From the NCBI RefSeq assembly GCF_001625365.1, contig NZ_LJJF01000001.1, forward strand, positions 5,574,501 to 5,638,500: a stretch of DNA of 64,000 bases, given 5' to 3'. Below, in pieces: positions 58,431-64,000 of this stretch. A program made the position numbers and the translations under genes. The number at the start of each line of letters is the position of its first letter. Position 1 is the first letter of the stretch. The DNA comes from Streptomyces sp. MJM8645. GTDB lineage: Bacteria > Actinomycetota > Actinomycetes > Streptomycetales > Streptomycetaceae. The notes below the pieces were generated by a model. The model made no database searches, had not been told where the DNA came from, and saw nothing but the letters and a program-made list of their open reading frames with translations.

Positions 58431-61001
58431 GTGTTCAGGCTCGTCGTACAGACCGTCAAGGAGCGTAAGGCCGGGTTCGTCGGGGCGTTCGTCGCCCTGT
58501 TCGGCGCGTCCGTGCTCGTCACGGCCTTCGGAATCATCCTCCAGTCCGGCATCGGCAACGGGGTGCCGGTCCAGCGCTACTCCGGCGCTGCGGTCGTGGT
58601 CGGCGGTCAGAAGCACTTCACGGTCCACGAGGCCAAGAAGAGCAAGTCCAAGGACCTCAAGGACGCCGTCGGCGTCCCGATCGACCTGGTCGACAAGGTC
58701 GCCAGGACCGAGGGCGTCGACAAGGCCGTCCCGGTGCTCACCTTCCCCGCGCAGGTCGTCTCCAACGACGGCGAGGAGCTGGTCAAGGGCGCCGACGACC
58801 GGACGTCCAACGGCACCAACTGGGGCGCGGCCGCGCTCGGCCCGTACGACCGCAACGGCGACGAGCCGAAGCGCGCCGGCGAGGTGGTGCTGGAGAAGTC
58901 CGTCGCCGACCACCGCAAGGTGAAGGTGGGCGACAGCGTCAAGATCGCCTCCACCCGGGACGCCAGCTCGTACAAGATCGTCGGCATCGTCACCTACAAG
59001 GGCGGCGGCGGGGCGCTGCGCACCCCGCCGGTGTTCTTCTCCGACGACGAGGCGCGCACCCTGTTCGGCCGCACCGACCAGGTCAGCGCCATCGGCGTGC
59101 TGGCGCCCAAGGACACCAACGCCGGCAAGCTCGGCGACCGGATCGACAAGGCGCTCAAGGGCTCCGCGATCGACGTCTACACCGGTGACGGGCGCAGCAG
59201 CGTCGAGAACCCGGACGTCGCCTCGGCCCGGGGCAGCCTGAAGGAGCTGGCGGGCTCGCTCGGCGGCACCGTCGTGCTGATCACCATGATGGTGGTGGGC
59301 AGCACCCTGGCGCTCAGCGTGCACCAGCGCCGGCGCGAGCTGGCGCTGCTGCGCGCGGTCGGCGCGACGCCCAAGCAGATCCACAAGATGATCTCGGGCG
59401 AGGCCCTGGTGATCTCGCTGGTGGCCTCGATCCTGGGCTGCTTCCCCGGCATGCTGGCCGCCGGGGTGCTGCGCGGGGCGCTCGGGGCGATCGGCATCCT
59501 GCCGGACGACTTCGAGTTCTCCTACGGCCCGATCCCGGCGATCGCCGCGGTCGGCATCGGCGTGATCGCCGCGCAGGTGGCGGCGTTCGCGGTGGCCCGC
59601 CGGGTGGTGTCGATCCGGCCGGTGGAGGCGCTCAGCGAGGCCCAGACCGAGCAGCCGGGCATCGGCGGCGCCCGGGTGGCCATCGGGATCCTGCTGTTCG
59701 TCCTCGGCTTCTGCGCGTCGCTGCTGCCGCTGTTCTTCGGCAGCATCTTCGCCGTGGCCGCGGCCGGCAGCGGCGGTCTGATCATGGTGATCGCGATCCT
59801 CATGCTGGCCCCGCCGGTGGTGGCGAAGGCGACCAGGCTGATGGCCGCGCCGTTCCAGCGGCGGTTCGGGACCCTCGGATTCCTGGCCGTGGCCAACACC
59901 CGGGCCAACGCCCGGCGGCTGGCGGCCGGCATCGGCCCGCTGATCCTGGCGATCGGCTTCGCCTCGGTGCAGCTGTTCATCCCGACCACCACGTCTGGTG
60001 CGGCCGAGGCGCAGGCCCAGGCGGGCGTCGTCGCCGACTACACGGTGACCAGCGATTCCGGCGGCCTGCCGGTCACCGCGCCGAAGTTCATCGCCGGCCT
60101 GGACGGGGTGGACGCCGCGGCCGGGACGGTGCGGGTCGACCTGTTCGCCTCGACGAAGATGCTCGGCTCGCCGGAGATCTTCGACTACAAGGCGCAGGGG
60201 CTGACCCCGGGCAACCTGAGCCGGGTCGTCGACCTGGACGTCTCCGAGGGCTCCCTGGACAACCTGTCCACGGACACGGTGGCGATCAGCAGCGGGGCTT
60301 CGGCCACGCTCGGCGCGGGCGTCGGCGGCCAGATCAAGGTGCACATGCCCGACGGGCAGACGCTGGAGCCGAAGGTGATCGCCGTGTACAAGCGCGGCCT
60401 GGGCTTCGGCGACATCACCCTGTCCTACGACACCGTGCTCCAGCACAGTTCGCGCCGGATGTACGACTCGGTGCTGGTGCGGGCCAAGGACGGCGCCGAC
60501 AAGAAGAAGGTGATCGGGGAGCTCACCGGGCTCAACGACCGCTACCCCGGGGTGCACGTCCAGGACAAGGGCGGCCTGTCCGCCGCCCAGGAGAAGGCCG
60601 GCACGGCCAACCTGTTCGGCAGCGCGCTGCCGCTGGTCCTGGTCTTCGGGTACATCGCGGTGGCCGTCGCCAACACCCTGGTGATGACCACGCTGTCCAG
60701 AGCACGGGAGTTCGCGCTGCTGCGGCTGGTGGGCGCGACCCCCGAACAGGTCATGCGGATGATGCGCACCGAGACGCTGATGCTGATCCTGATCGCGGTG
60801 GTGGTCGGCAGCCTGGTGCCCATCGTGCCGTTGATGACGGTGAGCATGGGCCTGACCGGGTCCCTGGTTCCGCACATTCCGCCGCTGCTCTACCTGGCGA
60901 TCGTGGCGGCGACCTCGGCCCTGGCCGCGGCGGCCGTTCTGGTGCCGACCAAGCTCGCCCTGCGCGCCCGCCCGGTGGAGGCCATCGGACTGCGCGAGTA
61001 G
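58431..61001 (+). CDS. FtsX-type ABC permease
   Basis: 856 residues from GTG 58431. One N-terminal span (VGAFVALFGASVLVTAFGI), a large extracytoplasmic domain (about 45-270), spans around 280-540 including the FtsX motif RRELALLRAVGATPKQIHKM, a second extracytoplasmic domain (about 530-725) and three C-terminal spans with REFALLRLVGATPEQVMRMM. Two FtsX repeats in one chain mean it probably works with an ATPase dimer alone. It resembles the BceB/MacB-like exporters linked to antimicrobial peptide resistance. Confidence 0.93.
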   Translation: MFRLVVQTVKERKAGFVGAFVALFGASVLVTAFGIILQSGIGNGVPVQRYSGAAVVVGGQKHFTVHEAKKSKSKDLKDAVGVPIDLVDKVARTEGVDKAVPVLTFPAQVVSNDGEELVKGADDRTSNGTNWGAAALGPYDRNGDEPKRAGEVVLEKSVADHRKVKVGDSVKIASTRDASSYKIVGIVTYKGGGGALRTPPVFFSDDEARTLFGRTDQVSAIGVLAPKDTNAGKLGDRIDKALKGSAIDVYTGDGRSSVENPDVASARGSLKELAGSLGGTVVLITMMVVGSTLALSVHQRRRELALLRAVGATPKQIHKMISGEALVISLVASILGCFPGMLAAGVLRGALGAIGILPDDFEFSYGPIPAIAAVGIGVIAAQVAAFAVARRVVSIRPVEALSEAQTEQPGIGGARVAIGILLFVLGFCASLLPLFFGSIFAVAAAGSGGLIMVIAILMLAPPVVAKATRLMAAPFQRRFGTLGFLAVANTRANARRLAAGIGPLILAIGFASVQLFIPTTTSGAAEAQAQAGVVADYTVTSDSGGLPVTAPKFIAGLDGVDAAAGTVRVDLFASTKMLGSPEIFDYKAQGLTPGNLSRVVDLDVSEGSLDNLSTDTVAISSGASATLGAGVGGQIKVHMPDGQTLEPKVIAVYKRGLGFGDITLSYDTVLQHSSRRMYDSVLVRAKDGADKKKVIGELTGLNDRYPGVHVQDKGGLSAAQEKAGTANLFGSALPLVLVFGYIAVAVANTLVMTTLSRAREFALLRLVGATPEQVMRMMRTETLMLILIAVVVGSLVPIVPLMTVSMGLTGSLVPHIPPLLYLAIVAATSALAAAAVLVPTKLALRARPVEAIGLRE

Positions 61002-61030
61002 CTCCGCCCCCACCATTGCCACACCGACCC

Positions 61031-61064
61031 GCCGATGGGGTCCGCGACCGCGGACCCCATCGGC
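61031..61064 (+). terminator. Terminator after the ABC permease
   Basis: GCCGATGGGGTCCGCG pairs with CGGACCCCATCGGC (14 bp or more) and is followed by GTTTTC. Confidence 0.88.
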
Positions 61065-61112
61065 GTTTTCGGGTTTCCGGGCAGGTCGAACGGCGTTTCG
61101 CAGTGCGGCAAC

Positions 61113-61144
61113 CAGGGTCATTCGGCTGCCGCTTAACGACCCTG
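61113..61144. promoter_or_regulatory. Inverted repeat upstream of the PBP-type thioesterase gene
   Basis: CAGGGTC (61113-61119) and GACCCTG (61138-61144) are separated by 18 bp, a spacing of arms common for dimeric regulators. It lies about 155 bp before GTG 61300, within the presumed promoter region. Confidence 0.35.
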
Positions 61145-61299
61145 ACCGGCCCCGCCGCCCGGTGTTAGCCTGCATTCACCAGAGCGAATTCCCCTTTTGC
61201 GTAATCCCCGTACCGACGAGCCGTGGACGGAACACGGCCGAACGGGGCTGTTGTGCTGCGCCTTTTTCGGATTCCGGTGAATGCGGTGGGTGGGTTTTA

Positions 61300-62514
61300 G
61301 TGAATTCACAGTCATGGCGTGAAAAGGCCGGACGGCTCGCGCGCGAACACGGTGTGCGCTCCCTCCGGTGCGCGTTCTACGACGCCGGCGAACTCCACGT
61401 CGCCGAGGCGGGTGCGGAGCCCGGGCCGGCGCCCGCCGCGCCGTTCGCCTCGCTCACCAAGCTCTTCACCGCGACGCTGGCCATGCAGCTGGCCTTCGAC
61501 GGCGACCTCGACCTGGACCTGCCGGTCGGCGAGTACCTGAACGAACCACCCTTCGCCGAGCTGAGACTGACGACCCGCCACCTGCTCAGCCACTCCTCCG
61601 GAATGGTCTGCGACGGCCCCGGCGACGGCGGGCTGCGGGCCGCCGTCGCGGCCGGCCCGCTGTTCGCCCCCGGCACCGCGTTCTCGTACTCCAACGCCGG
61701 GTTCGCGCTGGCCGGAAAGGTCATCGAGGCCGCCGCCGGGGTGAGTTGGCGCAACGCCGTGACGGACTTCCTGCTCCGGCCGCTGGACATCGAGCCGGCC
61801 TTCCTGGCGGCCGACGAGATCCCCCGCGACCTCGCCCCCGCCGCCGCGATCGCCGGCACCGTCACCGACCTGGTCGCGTTCGCCCGGCTCCACCTGGACG
61901 ACCGTGACGCCTCGCACGCCGCCCTGCTCGACCAGGAGGCCGTCCGGGAGCTGGCCGAACCGCCCTTCGACACCCTGCCGTTCGGCCTGGCCGACGGCTG
62001 GGGCCACGGCTGGGCCCGGTACGGCAACGGCGCCGACCGCTGGCTCGGCCTCGACGGCGTGGGCGCGGGCGCCACCTGCCACCTGCGGATCCAGCCGGAA
62101 CGCGGCACCGTGATCGCCCTCCAGGCCGACTCCGCGGCCGGCCTCGGCGCCTGGCAGGACCTGCTGGCCCAGTTCCGGGCCGAGGGCGTGGACGTCGCCG
62201 GCTACGCGCCGGGCCCCGCCGCCGGCGCCGCGCAGGACCTGTCGGACCGCGTCGGGCAGTGGGCCAACGGCGAGACCGTGTACCGGATCCGCCCCGGCGC
62301 CGACACGGCGGACGGCGCACACCCCGGCGCCACCGTCCTGGTCGACGACGACGGGATGGAGTACGACCTGACCGGCCGAGGCGAGCGCTTCTTCGCCGCC
62401 CGGCACCCGCGGCTGCCCGAGGTGGAACACCTCGGCCGCTTCCTGCTCGACCCGGAGACCGGGCGCGCGGACCACATGCAGTTCGGCGGCCGCGTCCTGC
62501 GACGCGTCGCCTGA
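61300..62514 (+). CDS. PBP-type (serine beta-lactamase fold) thioesterase, SurE/DsaJ-like
   Basis: 404 residues from GTG 61300. Class C beta-lactamase/penicillin-binding-protein fold with Ser51-x-x-Lys54 (FASLTKLFTA) and Tyr130-x-Asn132 (FSYSNAGFAL), then GLADGWGHGWARYG and ATCHLRIQPERGTVIAL. The sequence follows stand-alone PBP-type thioesterases that cyclise and release NRPS peptides in the desotamide and surugamide pathways, including the C-terminal beta domain (WANGETVYRIRP, MEYDLTGRGERFFA). It lies 18 bp before an NRPS gene, the usual setting. The third motif, HDG in the SurE type as I recall it, is Leu251-Asp-Gly here. A plain esterase or DD-peptidase is the alternative. Confidence 0.82.
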   Translation: MNSQSWREKAGRLAREHGVRSLRCAFYDAGELHVAEAGAEPGPAPAAPFASLTKLFTATLAMQLAFDGDLDLDLPVGEYLNEPPFAELRLTTRHLLSHSSGMVCDGPGDGGLRAAVAAGPLFAPGTAFSYSNAGFALAGKVIEAAAGVSWRNAVTDFLLRPLDIEPAFLAADEIPRDLAPAAAIAGTVTDLVAFARLHLDDRDASHAALLDQEAVRELAEPPFDTLPFGLADGWGHGWARYGNGADRWLGLDGVGAGATCHLRIQPERGTVIALQADSAAGLGAWQDLLAQFRAEGVDVAGYAPGPAAGAAQDLSDRVGQWANGETVYRIRPGADTADGAHPGATVLVDDDGMEYDLTGRGERFFAARHPRLPEVEHLGRFLLDPETGRADHMQFGGRVLRRVA

Positions 62515-62532
62515 ACAGGCTGGAGAGCGAAC

Positions 62533-64000
62533 GTGACGATCACCAACGACAGTGTCCTGTCGCCGGCGCAGCAGCGCCTGTGGTTCCTGAACCGCTTCCA
62601 GGAGGGCGCCGCCGGCCACACCCACACGGTGGCGCTGCGGCTGGCCGGCGGCCTGGGTCCGGAGCAGCTGCGTGCCGCGCTGGACGCCCTGGTCCGGCGG
62701 CACCCGCTGCTGGGCACCGTGCACCGCGAGGCCGAGGGTCGCTGCCGCCCCGAACCCGCCCCCGACGGCGGGGCGTTCGCCGGGCTGCGGCCCGAGCCGG
62801 TCGCCCCCGACGAGCTCGACGAGGCGCTGACCCGGGCGGCCGGCCAGGGCCTGGACCTCACCCGGGAGCCCCCGCTGCGGGCCCGGCTGCTGGCCACCGG
62901 TCCGGACGCCCACGTGCTGGTCCTGACGGTGCACGAGATCGCGGCCGACGAGCGCTCGCTCGCCGTGATCGTCGACGACCTGGCCCGGGCGTACGCGGCG
63001 GCCACCGCCCCGGCCGCCCCCGGCGCGTCCGAGCCCGCCCCGCAGTACGCCGCGGCGGCCGCCGCCGACCGGGAGCTGAACGGCGCCCCCGAGCGGCCCA
63101 CCGAGCACGCCGCGGCCGAACTCGCCCACTGGCGCGCGGCCTTGGACGGCGCGCCGGCGCAGCTCGACCTGCCCGTCGACCGGCCGCGCCCGGCCGTCAC
63201 CCGCTACGCCGCCGACGAGTACCGCAGCGAGCTGGACGTCCCGCTGGCGGCGGCCCTCGCCGACCTGGCCGCCGACTGCGGCGCCGGCGTCGAGGCGGTG
63301 CTGCACGCCGCCGTCGTGGCGCTGCTGGGCCGCTTCGGCGCCGGCGCCGACGTCCCGCTGGTCGGCAGCCTGCCCGGCCGCGACGACGCCCGGCGCGCCG
63401 CCGTGGTCGGTCCGCTGGCCAACCCGGTGGTGCTGCGGGTCGTCCGCCGCCCCGGCGCCTCCTTCCGCGAGCTGGTCGGCGACTGCGCGGCGGTCGCCGA
63501 CACGGCCCGGCGCCACGGTGGCGTCCCGTTCGAGACCGTGGTCGGCGAGCTGCGGCCCGAGCGCGCGCTCAACCGCCACCCGCTGGCCCAGGTGGCCTTC
63601 GACCTCGCCGAGGACCTGCCCGCCCGCCTCCGCTTCGGCGCGCTCGACGCCCAGGTGGCCCAACTTCCCCGCCAGCACTCCCCGTTCGACCTCCAGCTGC
63701 GCTTTCGCAGCGCGCCCGACGGCTCCGGGCTGCGGCTGGCCGCGACCTTCAGCACCGAGCTGTTCGACCCGGCGACCGTGCGGCGGCTCACCGACGCGCT
63801 GCCGCGCCTGCTGGCCGCCGCCGTCGCCGCGCCGGACGCCGACCCGGACGGCTACGAGGTGCTGGACCCGGCCGAGCGGCACGCCCTGCTGACCGCGTGG
63901 AACGCCACCGACCGGCCGGTGCCCGACGCCGACGTCTCCGCACTGTTCCGGGCCCGGGCCGCCGCCCAGCCCGCGCGGACCGCCCTGATCGCCGGCGACA
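62533..64000 (+). CDS. NRPS, N-terminal condensation domain and start of adenylation domain, runs off window
   Basis: The frame is open from GTG 62533 (GGAGAG upstream) to the window end, 489 codons. It begins with a condensation domain (LSPAQQRLWFLNRF, RRHPLLGT) about 430 residues long, followed by the A-domain lead-in (LLTAWNATDRPVPDADVSALFRARAAAQPARTALIAGD). The catalytic HHxxxDG motif reads H134-E135-I-A-A-D139-E140, with Glu for the second His and Glu for Gly. Being the first domain of the subunit, it may be a vestigial starter C domain in a loading module. Specificity lies beyond the window. Confidence 0.9.
   Translation, partial: MTITNDSVLSPAQQRLWFLNRFQEGAAGHTHTVALRLAGGLGPEQLRAALDALVRRHPLLGTVHREAEGRCRPEPAPDGGAFAGLRPEPVAPDELDEALTRAAGQGLDLTREPPLRARLLATGPDAHVLVLTVHEIAADERSLAVIVDDLARAYAAATAPAAPGASEPAPQYAAAAAADRELNGAPERPTEHAAAELAHWRAALDGAPAQLDLPVDRPRPAVTRYAADEYRSELDVPLAAALADLAADCGAGVEAVLHAAVVALLGRFGAGADVPLVGSLPGRDDARRAAVVGPLANPVVLRVVRRPGASFRELVGDCAAVADTARRHGGVPFETVVGELRPERALNRHPLAQVAFDLAEDLPARLRFGALDAQVAQLPRQHSPFDLQLRFRSAPDGSGLRLAATFSTELFDPATVRRLTDALPRLLAAAVAAPDADPDGYEVLDPAERHALLTAWNATDRPVPDADVSALFRARAAAQPARTALIAGD

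Noticed and set aside
57561..61175. 1204-codon minus-strand open frame opposite the ABC transporter
   Set aside because: Antisense shadow of the ABC ATPase and permease, which have intact motifs on the plus strand.

Overview
The window is very GC-rich DNA with strong third-position G/C bias, GTG/TTG starts and tight ATGA/GTGA overlaps. This fits a Streptomyces- or Kitasatospora-type actinomycete; the species cannot be told from the sequence. It carries two nonribosomal peptide (NRPS) loci, one at each end, separated by about 18 kb of regulators, transporters, secreted hydrolases and decayed toxin/immunity-type genes.

Left locus (1-26.9 kb, mostly leftward). The operon appears to start with a 52-residue membrane or secreted peptide gene and mbtH. 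It continues with a three-module NRPS (A-T-E-C-A-T-C-A-T), a two-module NRPS with thioesterase (C-A-T-C-A-T-TE), an MppJ-like C-methyltransferase, an aminotransferase, an MFS exporter and the three 4-hydroxyphenylglycine (Hpg) genes hmaS, hmo and hpgT. A P450/ferredoxin pair lies beyond, divergent from a MarR regulator. Hand-read adenylation codes suggest a pentapeptide: a basic residue (epimerised), Val, Hpg, an unassigned residue, and an aromatic residue that could be beta-methylated.

Middle (27-46 kb). An IS256-type but divergent transposase gene is followed by a LuxR-family regulator and a PadR/ABC-transporter operon with a nested operator. Then comes a patch with lower GC: two gene 3' ends joined head to head (ricin-lectin and Rhs), a small membrane protein, a tandem family of small envelope proteins with one decayed copy, and a WXG100-like pair. 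Secreted M1 and M28 peptidases, an OmpR-type two-component system, a PadR/membrane-protein pair and an ABC-ATPase-like protein that has lost all its catalytic motifs follow.

Right locus (about 46-64 kb). Two tandem DUF5937/ArsR-like regulators (one without its helix-turn-helix), a 36-residue membrane peptide and a lipoprotein precede a translationally coupled operon leuC-leuD-aminotransferase-Fe/2OG dioxygenase-MFS. This operon looks like a supply line for a modified amino acid. Then come a NarL-type two-component system, an ABC exporter, a stand-alone PBP-type thioesterase and the start of a further NRPS whose first condensation domain has a broken HHxxxDG motif. A near-palindrome (core GGTGCA..TT..CT..ACC) recurs in four intergenic regions here and may mark a shared regulon.
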